Assembly: GCA_017519005.1 (NCBI GenBank)
Contig: JAFWTG010000041.1
Span: forward strand, 1-51,906
Length of the DNA: 51,906 nt
From: Oscillospiraceae bacterium
Lineage (GTDB): Bacteria > Bacillota > Clostridia > Oscillospirales > Oscillospiraceae
Direction: 5' to 3'
The position numbers and the translations under genes were made by a program. Of this stretch, positions 1 to 7,455 are shown one piece after another. The notes under the pieces are model-generated. The model saw only the letters and a list, made by a program, of their open reading frames with translations, was not told the DNA's origin and did no database searches. How positions within the stretch are numbered: the first letter of the stretch is position 1; each line of letters starts with the position of its first letter.

Positions 1-124
1 ACGCAAGTGAAATCGTATAAAGGGATAAGGCGGACACATTGCGATAAATCCTTTGTTTTCAAGCGTTTTGGAGGATTTTATTAAAGCCCTATGAGGGGCA
101 GTAACCACTTATGAAATCGTGGTT

Positions 125-241
125 TTCAAATTCGGATTTGTGTGTCTGTAGCGCGGGCAATCTGCCCGCAATTTCGGCACGCTGAAGCGGGTCGGGCGGG
201 CAGATTGCCCGCGCTACATTCAAATCGACAAATCCCGATTT
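125..241. repeat. Palindromic element with family A core and family F ends
   Basis: A 22-bp perfect inverted repeat (148-169 and 196-217, each beginning or ending with GTAGCGCGGGC or its complement) sits inside outer imperfect inverted repeats AAATTCGGATTTGT (128-141) and ACAAATCCCGATTT (228-241). No coding capacity of note. The 124 bases before it hold nothing I recognise apart from a short GCCC/GGGGC hairpin near 94-108. The same outer motif recurs at 9801, 9918, 10041 and 51766, so this is a dispersed element and not a local accident. Confidence 0.75.
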
Positions 242-285
242 CACCGCTATCATACACCTTAGACGCCGAAAAGACAAGAACGTTC

Positions 286-316
286 AAAAAAACACGCGCC
301 GTTTTTGCGGCGCGTG
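286..316 (-). terminator. Rho-independent terminator of the minus-strand gene pair
   Basis: Read on the minus strand, a 9-bp GC-rich stem CACGCGCCG/CGGCGCGTG (316-308 with 301-293) is followed directly by seven T residues (292-286). It lies 60 bases past the stop of the 376-1221 gene and would end its transcript. Confidence 0.8.
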
Positions 317-375
317 AAGGAATATGGTCCCGTTGCCGGGTCTCTCTGTCTGGCAATAGTATTCGCGGAAACAGC

Positions 376-1221
376 TCAATTATACAAATTTTCGCGTTCC
401 GAGCTCCCGGACGCCTCCGGCGGCACGGGCTCCGGCGCGGGCTCGGCCGGGGGAAGCTCTGCCTGCACCTCGTCCCGCAGAAGATCGAGGGCTGCGGCGG
501 CCCAGCAGAGGGCCAGGCCCAGCAGAGGAAGCAGCTCCGCGATTCCGGTTCTGCTGCTCAGCAGGCAGTCCGGCAAGCTCATGCAGGTAAAGACGGCTGC
601 GGCCAGACCGAAGAGCACGCCGCTGCGACGATGGCCGGCGCCCAGAGAAAAGCCGGCCAGCAGGGTGGCCTCCACCATGCAGCAGGTCCAGGCCAGCAGC
701 ATCGGCAGAACGTGGATGACCAGCGGGTCGTGGCTCCAATCGCGGAAGCGCAGAATCAGGGACGCGCCGGTGTAGAGGGCAATCAGCAGCCTGACCCAGA
801 CGAAGCGGGGCCCGCGTTCCGGGGCCAGGGCAAGCCAGCAGAGCAGCAGCCCGGAGACGACGCCCGCAAGCAGGACCGCCAGCTCGACGGCGCCGGCGTC
901 CGGCTCAGACTTCAGCAGCGGCAGCAGGGAGCCCAGCAAAACCAGCGCTCCGCCGGCCAGACGAAGCGCAGAAAGGACCGGTCCGCCGGGAAAGCAGGCC
1001 TCTGTGCCGGGCAGACGGTTGAGCCGCAGACACAGAACCCACAGCCCGGCAAAGAGACAGGCCGCGGCCAGCACCGTCACGGTCAGCAGCTTGCTGTCAC
1101 GGGGCAGCAGGCCGCTGTCGTCGATGGCGCTCTTCCAGGTGACGACGCGCAGCGCGACCAGCAGCAGCGCGGCCAGGGGCGCGGCCATCCGCAGAAGCTT
1201 GGCGTATTTCTGATGTTCCAT
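376..1221 (-). CDS. Multi-pass membrane protein of unknown function
   Basis: This 281-residue protein is very hydrophobic, with about seven or eight Leu/Ala/Val-rich segments (roughly residues 12-25, 47-67, 86-102, 115-133, 142-160, 165-190, 200-217, 228-247) and a Pro/Glu-rich cytoplasmic-type tail from about 250. No family motif is recognisable and no function is proposed. The start is supported by GGAGGTG seven bases upstream. A promoter lies 50-80 bases upstream, overlapping the end of the next gene, so it can be expressed independently of that gene. The plus strand carries a long open frame across the same interval, but the terminator, promoter and ribosome-binding site all favour the minus strand. 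Confidence 0.7.
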   Translation of the reverse strand: MEHQKYAKLLRMAAPLAALLLVALRVVTWKSAIDDSGLLPRDSKLLTVTVLAAACLFAGLWVLCLRLNRLPGTEACFPGGPVLSALRLAGGALVLLGSLLPLLKSEPDAGAVELAVLLAGVVSGLLLCWLALAPERGPRFVWVRLLIALYTGASLILRFRDWSHDPLVIHVLPMLLAWTCCMVEATLLAGFSLGAGHRRSGVLFGLAAAVFTCMSLPDCLLSSRTGIAELLPLLGLALCWAAAALDLLRDEVQAELPPAEPAPEPVPPEASGSSERENLYN

Positions 1222-1235
1222 TCCGGCACCTCCGG

Positions 1236-1253
1236 GGCGCGGAGCTCCGCGCC
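1236..1253. promoter_or_regulatory. 18-bp perfect palindrome in the 5' leader
   Basis: GGCGCGGAGCTCCGCGCC is a perfect palindrome lying between the minus-strand promoter (1272-1301) and the start codon at 1221. It could be an operator or a leader hairpin. Neither is shown by the sequence alone. Confidence 0.4.
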
Positions 1254-1271
1254 TGATTCTTGTTTCTTTAT

Positions 1272-1301
1272 ATTATAACACCGGCTGCCCGCCCTTGTCA
1301 A
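1272..1301 (-). promoter_or_regulatory. Sigma-A-type promoter for the 376-1221 gene
   Basis: On the minus strand TTGACA (1301-1296), an 18-bp spacer and TATAAT (1277-1272). The -35 box overlaps the TGA stop codon of the upstream gene (1300-1298). Confidence 0.75.
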
Positions 1302-1831
1302 TTTTCATTTTTGGGCTCTGCGTTCCGCAGGGCAGGCAGAAACAGCAGCTTTCCGTCGGAGCGCAGCAGCCCGGCAGCCTCTGCCAGCGCGGCGTTTTCC
1401 AGCAGCCGGAAGCTTCCCAGCTCCGTGCTGCCCCGCCAGATGCCGTAGACGCCCGGGGGAATCGGACCAAGCTGGGCGTCGCCGTCCCGGTCCGGCGCAA
1501 TCTGCTCCAGGGGATTCCCCGACCGGTCGCAGAGGAAGAGCCGTTCTTCCGGGAGCGGCGCCTCCACCCGCAGGGCCACGCGGAAACGGGCCCGATCCGT
1601 CGGCTGCGCCATCACCGGTACCGCGTCCCCGCCCTCCTCCTCAAAATCGCCGGCCTGTCCGCCCGGAGGACCGGCTTCTTGCCGTGAGGACGCCGCCGGG
1701 ACTGTGGCGATCACAGCCGCCGCATCCTCAGGCGGCCTGGGCGGAGCGCTCCCTGCCGCGGCGAAGGCGCTCAGAGCCAGGACCCCGATCAGCGCCCCCG
1801 CCCAGGCCAGCCGGATCGAATCGCTTTTCAT
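1298..1831 (-). CDS. Small secreted or membrane-anchored protein of unknown function
   Basis: The protein has 177 residues. I use the ATG at 1831 instead of an upstream in-frame ATG at 1930, because GGAGA lies just before it and a hydrophobic signal or anchor segment (about residues 8-27) then begins at the N-terminus. A Pro/Ala/Glu-rich linker follows (about 28-75). The C-terminal 90 residues look like a small beta domain, with an Asp-Gly/Gly-Pro-Ile-Pro-Pro-Gly-Val-Tyr segment of the kind found in prealbumin-like or SpaA-like folds. That fold is a guess. No catalytic motif is seen. It lies just upstream of the membrane protein gene on the same strand and may be functionally linked to it. 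Confidence 0.65.
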   Translation of the reverse strand: MKSDSIRLAWAGALIGVLALSAFAAAGSAPPRPPEDAAAVIATVPAASSRQEAGPPGGQAGDFEEEGGDAVPVMAQPTDRARFRVALRVEAPLPEERLFLCDRSGNPLEQIAPDRDGDAQLGPIPPGVYGIWRGSTELGSFRLLENAALAEAAGLLRSDGKLLFLPALRNAEPKNEN

Positions 1832-1959
1832 TCTTCGTCTCCTTTCCCGTTGATGACAACAGTATAGCGCGGCGGAGGGACGGATGCTGTCGATGTGTGG
1901 CCCCAAAAGAGAATAATTCGGAGTCGTCAAAATGGCGGCTCAGCGCCGGATTCAAAGGC

Positions 1960-1988
1960 TTGACAGACAATCCGGAAACGAGTATAAT
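1960..1988 (+). promoter_or_regulatory. Consensus sigma-A promoter for the TPR/LRR gene
   Basis: TTGACA (1960-1965), a 17-bp spacer and TATAAT (1983-1988): both hexamers match consensus. The start codon follows 53 bases later. Confidence 0.9.
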
Positions 1989-2041
1989 ATACAGAACGAA
2001 TTTTCCGGACGATAACAAGCCTGTACGAACGGAGCAAAGCT

Positions 2042-3766
2042 ATGAAAAAAACCTTAAAAACTGTGATTCCGATCCTGCTGGTGCTGGTTTTGCTGGCGGT
2101 CGGCTATTGGTTCTTCTTCCGGGCGCGGGCGGACGTCACCGCGGGACTGCTGCTGGATCTGGCGGAATCCCAGGCCGAATCCGGCCACTATTCCATGGCG
2201 ATCCGCTGCTACCGCTGGGCCAACAGCCTGAACCCCCAGGACGCTGAAATCGCCCTCCGTCTGGCGGAGGTCTACCGACAGAGCGGCAACTATTCCAAGA
2301 CGGAGAGCACCCTGGTCCACGCGATCTACGACGCGCCCTCCGACGTCCGACTCTACGAGGCCCTCTCCCGGGTGTTCGTGGATCAGGACAAGCTGCTGGA
2401 CGCCCAGCAGCTGCTGGACGAGGTCTCCAACCCGGAGGCCAGGGCGGCGCTGGAGGCGAAGCGTCCCGCCGCGCCTACGGTGAACCCGGAGGCCGGCAGC
2501 TACAGCGACTATATCACCGTAGAGCTGGGCGGAATCGAAGAGGGGACCGTTTGCTGCGCTACCCTGGACGGCAGCTATCCCTCCCTGACCGGCGACGTCT
2601 ATGAAGGGGCTTTCAGCCTGCCCGCCGGCGACACCACCGTCCGCGCCGTGATCGTCGGGGAGAACGGGCTGGTCAGCCCGGCACTCTACGCGGAATACAG
2701 GGTGGCCGGTGTGGTGGAGGACGTGGAGTTCCACGACGAGGCGCTGCTGGCCGCCACACAGGAGCTGCTGCACCGGAGCGGCCGGACCCTGCGGACCGAC
2801 GAGCTCTGGGGGATCGAGAGCTTTACACTGCCGGAGGGCCTGACCGACACCACCGACCTGCAGCACTACACCGGAATGAATAAGCTGGTGGGCGCCGGCC
2901 TGGGCGAGTTGGACTACGGCTTTTTGAGCGCCATGCCGGAGCTGCGCTATCTGGAGCTGGAGAACTGCGTCGTCAGCATGGAGAATCTGCAGCAGATCGC
3001 CGCCTGTGAGCAGCTGGAGGTTCTGATTCTGGCAGACTGCGGCATTTCAAACGTGGAGCCCCTGCGGCGGCTGAGCAGCCTGCGGATCCTGGACCTCTCC
3101 GACAACTCCGTCAGCTCGATCTCCGCCCTGACGGCCCTCCGGGCGCTGGACGAGCTCTATCTGGGCCATAACGCCCTGACCTCGCTGCCCATCCTGCGGG
3201 GCATGGATACCCTGCGGATTCTGGACCTCTCCTATAACGCGCTGGACTACGTGGGCGGCATCTCCGCCTGCCCCGCCATCGAGCGGCTGAACCTTTCCCA
3301 CAACCGGCTGAAGACCGTCACCTCCCTGAGCGCCCTTACCAACCTGGTCTGGCTCAACGCCTCCAACAACGCCGTGTCCGACTCCGCGCCGCTGGCGCCC
3401 TGCACGAAGCTGGAGAGTCTGCTCATGTCCAACAATAAGCTGACAGACGTGGACTTCCTGCAGGGCTGTCCCAATATCCGGGAGGTCAATATCGACTACA
3501 ACGACGTGACGAGCGTTCCGGCCTTCCAGCTGGAATGCCCCCTGGAGAGCTTCAGCGCGGCCCACAATTTTCTGGAGAATCTGAGCGGCCTCGGCGGGCT
3601 GAAATCCCTGGCCTACGTAAACGCGGACTACAACAACATCCGCGACATCAACATTCTCACGACCTGTCCTGCCCTGACCCAGGTGAACGTCTACGGCACC
3701 TATATCCGCTCCGGCGGTCCGCTGGCGGAGAACGGCGTCGTCGTCAACTTCACGCCCGGCTTCTGA
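2042..3766 (+). CDS. Membrane-anchored TPR and leucine-rich-repeat surface protein
   Basis: The 574-residue protein is built from recognisable modules. An N-terminal uncleaved signal anchor (about residues 5-27) is followed by TPR-like helices (about 32-130). A chitobiase-type C-terminal/FN3-like beta domain (about 140-222) carries the usual pattern of a Pro-x-Val-x-Pro start, a Tyr-Thr-like Asp-Gly-Ser-Tyr-Pro turn and a Val-Arg-Ala-Val-Ile strand. From about 285 to 565 there are roughly twelve 21-22-residue leucine-rich repeats of the SDS22/internalin type (L-x-x-L-x-L-x-x-N). This architecture suggests an extracellular protein- or glycan-binding scaffold. The ligand is unknown. It is probably monocistronic or co-transcribed with the protease 60 bases downstream. 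Confidence 0.8.
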   Translation: MKKTLKTVIPILLVLVLLAVGYWFFFRARADVTAGLLLDLAESQAESGHYSMAIRCYRWANSLNPQDAEIALRLAEVYRQSGNYSKTESTLVHAIYDAPSDVRLYEALSRVFVDQDKLLDAQQLLDEVSNPEARAALEAKRPAAPTVNPEAGSYSDYITVELGGIEEGTVCCATLDGSYPSLTGDVYEGAFSLPAGDTTVRAVIVGENGLVSPALYAEYRVAGVVEDVEFHDEALLAATQELLHRSGRTLRTDELWGIESFTLPEGLTDTTDLQHYTGMNKLVGAGLGELDYGFLSAMPELRYLELENCVVSMENLQQIAACEQLEVLILADCGISNVEPLRRLSSLRILDLSDNSVSSISALTALRALDELYLGHNALTSLPILRGMDTLRILDLSYNALDYVGGISACPAIERLNLSHNRLKTVTSLSALTNLVWLNASNNAVSDSAPLAPCTKLESLLMSNNKLTDVDFLQGCPNIREVNIDYNDVTSVPAFQLECPLESFSAAHNFLENLSGLGGLKSLAYVNADYNNIRDINILTTCPALTQVNVYGTYIRSGGPLAENGVVVNFTPGF

Positions 3767-3783
3767 CGAAGCATCATCCCCGC

Positions 3784-3810
3784 GTAGGGTATGCGCCCTT
3801 GCGCGTGCGC
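3784..3810 (+). repeat. Family A hairpin between two genes
   Basis: GTAGGG followed by a GC-rich imperfect inverted repeat around GCGC. It ends just before the ribosome-binding site of the protease gene. A diverged copy. Confidence 0.45.
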
Positions 3811-3825
3811 ACGGAGGAACCTCCC

Positions 3826-4956
3826 ATGGAAGTAAACGACTGGCATCCCGGCGGGAAGGAGAGCTTTACCACGCCGGGCGGACGTTTCCGGCCCCCCGCC
3901 GACGGCAGCGGCAAAAGCTATTCCTTTGAGCGGCCCGGCGCAGCGCGGCGGACGGAGCCTGTGCGACCCGCGCCCCGGGAGCCGGAGCCGGAGCGCCGGA
4001 CGGCCCCCGCCTCGCCGTTTCTGCCCACCCCGCCCCGGACCGTCCGGCCCGCGGCGGCGTCTCAGGGAAGCGGGGCGTCGTCCGCAGCTCCCGAGCCGGA
4101 CGGCAGCGCGGTCCGGGTCCTGGGCCCCGCTCCCGGCGGCGCGCCGGTCTATACGATCCAGCTTCCCGGCGCCGCCCCCCGGCAGGCGGCGAAGCGCCGC
4201 GGCTCCCTCTGGTGGGTCCCGGTGCTGCTGCTGACAGCCCTGCTGCTGGGCCTGCTGCTGGGCGTGCTGCTCTATTCCGTGATGCGGTCCTCCGCCGCGG
4301 CCGCCAGGCCCACGGAGCCCGCGGCTGGCGGACTGACGGAGCAGCAGATCTACCGGGAGAACCTGCCGTCGGTGGTCACCGTCACCGCCGTCAAGGCCAC
4401 TTCCGGCGGAACGGGCAGCGTGGGCTCCGGCTTCATCATCAGCGCGGACGGCTACGTGCTCACCAGCGGCCACGTGGCGGCAGAGGCAGAAAGCCTGCTG
4501 GTCACCCTCAGCAGCGGGCAGCGCTATCTGGCCCGTCTGGTGGCCCTGGAGCGGGAGCACAGCGACCTGGCCCTGCTGAAAATCCCGGCCGGCGGCCTGA
4601 AGACCGTCACAATCGGGAATTCCGACGCCCTGGAGGTGGGCGAGCGCATCTGCACCATCGGCAATCCCACGGGAAATCTGGAATTCTCCCTGAGCACCGG
4701 CGTCGTCAGTGCGACGGCGCGGGAAATCCAGGCCGGGACCGCGGCGCTGAGCATGTTCCAGACCAACGCCGCCTTCAACAAGGGCAACTCGGGCGGCCCC
4801 GTCTTCGACGGCTCCGGCCGGGTGGTGGGCGTGGCCACCGCCAAGCTTTCCTCCTCCGGCACGGAGACCCTGGAGGGCCTGGGCTTCGCTCTTCCCATCA
4901 ACGAGGTGATGGAGCTGGCCGAGCCCTGGATGCGCGCGGACCGCGCGCCGCAATGA
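3826..4956 (+). CDS. Membrane-anchored HtrA/trypsin-like serine protease without PDZ domain
   Basis: I start this at ATG 3826 (376 residues), which has GGAGG eight bases upstream. The open frame runs further back only because of GC-rich composition. The first about 125 residues are Pro/Ala/Arg-rich and probably cytoplasmic. One membrane segment (about 126-150) follows, then a chymotrypsin-fold domain outside. The catalytic triad is visible: His216 in TSGHV, Asp247 in HSDLALLKI and Ser322 in GNSGGP. The sequence ends shortly after the protease domain, so the PDZ domain usual in HtrA/DegP is absent. The likely role is envelope protein quality control or processing. It precedes a terminator, so it closes the LRR-protease unit. 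Confidence 0.85.
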   Translation: MEVNDWHPGGKESFTTPGGRFRPPADGSGKSYSFERPGAARRTEPVRPAPREPEPERRTAPASPFLPTPPRTVRPAAASQGSGASSAAPEPDGSAVRVLGPAPGGAPVYTIQLPGAAPRQAAKRRGSLWWVPVLLLTALLLGLLLGVLLYSVMRSSAAAARPTEPAAGGLTEQQIYRENLPSVVTVTAVKATSGGTGSVGSGFIISADGYVLTSGHVAAEAESLLVTLSSGQRYLARLVALEREHSDLALLKIPAGGLKTVTIGNSDALEVGERICTIGNPTGNLEFSLSTGVVSATAREIQAGTAALSMFQTNAAFNKGNSGGPVFDGSGRVVGVATAKLSSSGTETLEGLGFALPINEVMELAEPWMRADRAPQ

Positions 4957-4959
4957 ATA

Positions 4960-4994
4960 CAGCGCCTTTTCCGCAGGGAAGAGGCGCTGTTTTT
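4960..4994 (+). terminator. Rho-independent terminator after the protease gene
   Basis: Stem CAGCGCCTTTT / AAGAGGCGCTG (one G-T pair) with a GC-containing loop, followed by TTTTT. Confidence 0.85.
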
Positions 4995-5025
4995 ATCGAA
5001 ATGAGAACAAATATGGTTGACGGGC

Positions 5026-5054
5026 TTGCGAAACGGGAAAAACTATGCTACAAT
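5026..5054 (+). promoter_or_regulatory. Extended -10 promoter for the M50-scp operon
   Basis: TTGCGA (5026-5031), a 17-bp spacer and TACAAT (5049-5054), with a TGC extension directly before the -10 box. The M50 start codon is 62 bases further on. Confidence 0.75.
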
Positions 5055-5115
5055 CATAAACTGTAAATCTGTAATATGGCAGAATTGCATTCTTTTGCGG
5101 AACAGGAGCAGACAA

Positions 5116-5841
5116 ATGACTGGATTTCAAAGCTGGTTTCACGCGATTGACACGAGCAGGATCATCGAATGGCTGATGTTCGCCGCGGCGGCGCTGCTGG
5201 CGATTTCGGTCCATGAGAGCAGTCACGCCCTGTCCGCCTTCTGGCTGGGGGACGACACCGCCAAGCGCATGGGCCGCATCAGCCTGAACCCCCTGCGGCA
5301 TCTGGACGTGGTGGGCTTCATCATGATGGTGGTGGCCCACTTCGGCTGGGCCAAGCCCGTGCCCATCAACCCTTACCGGATGACGAAGATCAACAACCCC
5401 AAGCTGGGCATGGCCCTCACCGCCGCGGCGGGACCCCTCTCCAACCTGCTGCTGGCCCTCCTGTTCGGAATCGGCTTTTATATTTCCCTCTACGCCGGGG
5501 GCGAGGCGCTGTGGGTGAAATGGCTCGGCTATCAGGACCCCTCGGGCTGGCACTACTATCTGACGCTGTTCCTCTCCCGATGCCTGACCCTCAACGCCGG
5601 TCTGGCGGTCTTCAATCTGATTCCCATCTCCCCGCTGGACGGGTCCAAAATTCTGGCCATCGTCCTGCCCCAGAGGACCTACGTCCAGCTGATGCGCTAC
5701 GAGCGCTACGGCTTTGCCATCCTGGCGCTGCTGCTCTTCACCGGCCTGCTGGACGGCCCCCTGAACACGCTGGTGAGCGGGCTGCTCAAGGGCGTCGCCG
5801 CCGTGGCCCAGCCCATCGCCCGGGCGGTCACCGGAATATAA
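5116..5841 (+). CDS. Site-2-protease-family (M50B) membrane metalloprotease
   Basis: This 241-residue integral membrane protein starts at ATG 5116, preceded by AGGAG. An upstream TTG in the same frame lies inside the promoter and is rejected. The zinc motif HESSH (residues 33-37) is in the first membrane helix. The second metal-ligand motif, in the form [12 protein letters not shown] with Asp175, lies near the fourth. Hydrophobic segments at about 12-30, 60-80, 95-120, 140-165 and 195-215 match the short M50B subgroup, which lacks PDZ domains and is usually found beside scpA/scpB in Clostridia. Its substrate is not known. It is first in a tight operon with scpA. Confidence 0.85.
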   Translation: MTGFQSWFHAIDTSRIIEWLMFAAAALLAISVHESSHALSAFWLGDDTAKRMGRISLNPLRHLDVVGFIMMVVAHFGWAKPVPINPYRMTKINNPKLGMALTAAAGPLSNLLLALLFGIGFYISLYAGGEALWVKWLGYQDPSGWHYYLTLFLSRCLTLNAGLAVFNLIPISPLDGSKILAIVLPQRTYVQLMRYERYGFAILALLLFTGLLDGPLNTLVSGLLKGVAAVAQPIARAVTGI

Positions 5842-5874
5842 AACGAAGAACGAAAGACGAAAAACGAAGAACGA
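5842..5874 (+). repeat. Family B heptamer array directly before scpA
   Basis: Five tandem 7-nt units of the form AACGAAG/AACGAAA/GACGAAA fill the whole gap between the M50 stop and the scpA ATG. There is no room for a proper Shine-Dalgarno sequence, so scpA may depend on translational coupling. Only one arm is present here. Confidence 0.7.
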
Positions 5875-6657
5875 ATGGACGAACCGAAATACCACCTCAC
5901 AGGCGTGGTGAAGGCCCGGGACGAGACCTCCGAGGACTTCGACGGCCCCCTGGACCTGATCCTGCTGTTGCTGAGCAAGAATAAAATCGAAATCCAGGAC
6001 GTGTCCATCACCGCCATCCTGGAGCAGTATCTGGCCTGGATGGAAGAGATGAAGCGGATGGACATGGAGATCGCCAGCGAGTTCATCGCCATGGCCTCCC
6101 ACCTGATGCTCATCAAAACCAAGATGCTGCTCTCCGCCGCCGAGCAGGCGGAGGCGATGTCGGAGATGGAGCTGCTGATCCAGTCCCTCCAGGAGCGCCA
6201 GCGCCAGGAGGCCTTCGACCGGATCAAGACCGCCGCCGCCTTCCTGGAGCAGCGGAACGAACTGGGCCTGGGCCTCTTTACCAAGGAGCCGGAGCCCTTT
6301 GAGCGGGACAGGACCTACCGCTACCGCCACGAGCCCGCCGACCTGCTGCGGGCTTTCGAGACCATGAGCGAGCGGAACAAAAAGCTCCTGCCCCCGCCCC
6401 GGGCCAGCTTCGAGGGCATCGTGGGCCGGGAGCCCTATCCCGTCACCAAAAAGACCGGCGAGCTGCTGAAGAAGCTGCTGCTGCGGGGCGTCAGCGCCCT
6501 GCGCCGCCTGTTCGCGGGCAGCCGGAGCCGGTCCGAGATCGTGGCGACCTTTCTGGCCGTGTTAGAGCTGTGCAAATCCAACGCCGTGGAGCTGGGCGAG
6601 GAGGGCGGCGAGACCACCGTCCGCCTGCTGAAGGTTCCGGAAAAGGAAAACCCGTAG
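5875..6657 (+). CDS. scpA: Segregation and condensation protein A
   Basis: ScpA is the kleisin subunit of the SMC-ScpA-ScpB condensin that compacts and separates chromosomes. The 260-residue length is normal. The N-terminal kleisin motif begins DFDGPLDLILLLL (about residues 22-34), followed by the helical N-terminal domain that binds the SMC neck. The C-terminal winged helix (about 190-255, with a RSEIVATFLAVLELCK segment) binds the SMC head. The ATG directly follows a heptamer array with no good ribosome-binding site. scpB follows 48 bases downstream. Its TAG stop codon is part of a family A repeat. Confidence 0.93.
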   Translation: MDEPKYHLTGVVKARDETSEDFDGPLDLILLLLSKNKIEIQDVSITAILEQYLAWMEEMKRMDMEIASEFIAMASHLMLIKTKMLLSAAEQAEAMSEMELLIQSLQERQRQEAFDRIKTAAAFLEQRNELGLGLFTKEPEPFERDRTYRYRHEPADLLRAFETMSERNKKLLPPPRASFEGIVGREPYPVTKKTGELLKKLLLRGVSALRRLFAGSRSRSEIVATFLAVLELCKSNAVELGEEGGETTVRLLKVPEKENP

Positions 6658-6677
6658 GGGACGGGTTCTCCGTCTCG
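6654..6677 (+). repeat. Family A hairpin that supplies the scpA stop codon
   Basis: GTAGGGGACGG, loop GTTCT, then CCGTC. The TAG at 6655-6657 is the scpA stop. Confidence 0.6.
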
Positions 6678-6705
6678 CTGCACCCTGCAGGAAAGGAGTG
6701 AGTCC

Positions 6706-7455
6706 ATGGACCATAAGGAGCTGGCCCGCATCTGCGAGGCCATCCTCTTTGCCGCCGGGGAACCGGTGGAGACCGAGCGGCTGAGCTTCGCCGCCGAGAC
6801 CGACCCCGACGAGGTCCGGGCCGTCATGAAGGAGCTCATGGACCTCTACGCCTACGAGCGCCGGGGCATCCGCATTCTCCGGCTGGAGGACAGCTGGCAG
6901 ATGTGCTCCCGGAACGACCTGGCTCCCTGGGTCACCAAGGCCCTGGAGACCCGCAAGCCGCCCAAGCTCTCGGCTTCCCAGCTGGAAACCCTGACGATTA
7001 TCGCCTACTACCAGCCCGCCACCAAGGCCTTCGTGGAGAAGCTCCGGGGCGTGGACAGCAGCTATTCCGTCTCCGCCCTGCTGACCAAGAAGCTGATCGA
7101 GGAGTGCGGCCGCCTGGAGGCTCCGGGCCGCCCCATCCTCTATCGCACCACCCCGGACTTCCTCCGTACCTTCGGCCTGGAGTCCCTGGAGGAGCTGCCC
7201 GAAATGGAGAAGGTGAACTTTGCCGCTTCCCCTGACGAGGCAGCGGAGGGAACGGGGAACAGGGAACAGGCAACAGGGGACGGGGAGACGGATTCTTCGG
7301 CTCCGCTGCGCTCCGCTCAGAATGACAGCGTAGGGAGCGATGCCCACATCGCTCCTGTCATTGCCGCAGGCAATGACGCCGCCGGTACGGCAGCGGAGGC
7401 ATCTGGGGATGCCTCCCTATGGAAGCGCGCACCGGGAGAGGGGGCCAAAGCATGA
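6706..7455 (+). CDS. scpB: Segregation and condensation protein B with a repeat-derived tail
   Basis: ScpB forms a dimer that binds the ScpA linker in the SMC complex. The start has a GGAGTG-type site. Residues 1 to about 175 form the two winged-helix domains, with the family segment SASQLETLTIIAYYQPATKAFVEKLRGVDS split around residues 90-120 and RPILYRTTPDFLRTFGLESLEELP-type sequence at about 143-166. The family normally ends soon after. Here about 65 further residues (about 183-249) are encoded by repeat DNA (families B, D and A in series), giving a low-complexity Gly/Ala/Asp-rich tail. The stop overlaps the next start (ATGA, 7452-7455). Confidence 0.93.
   Translation: MDHKELARICEAILFAAGEPVETERLSFAAETDPDEVRAVMKELMDLYAYERRGIRILRLEDSWQMCSRNDLAPWVTKALETRKPPKLSASQLETLTIIAYYQPATKAFVEKLRGVDSSYSVSALLTKKLIEECGRLEAPGRPILYRTTPDFLRTFGLESLEELPEMEKVNFAASPDEAAEGTGNREQATGDGETDSSAPLRSAQNDSVGSDAHIAPVIAAGNDAAGTAAEASGDASLWKRAPGEGAKA
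7248..7377 (+). repeat. Composite repeat (families B, D, A) inside scpB
   Basis: In order: GGGAACA-type heptamers (about 7252-7280); the family D unit (7291-7326), identical over 36 bases to the copy in plsC at 14052-14087; a family A hairpin GTAGGGAGCGATG with its complement (7330-7355); and the palindrome GTCATTGCC/GGCAATGAC (7357-7377). All are read through in the scpB frame. Confidence 0.8.

Noticed and set aside
125-241. Insertion sequence
   Set aside because: Terminal inverted repeats are present, but there is no transposase gene or fragment within or near the element.
142-1278. A 378-codon plus-strand open frame over the first membrane-protein gene
   Set aside because: It begins inside a palindromic repeat and yields Gln/Gly/Arg-rich low-complexity sequence. 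The minus strand has promoter, ribosome-binding site, helices and terminator.
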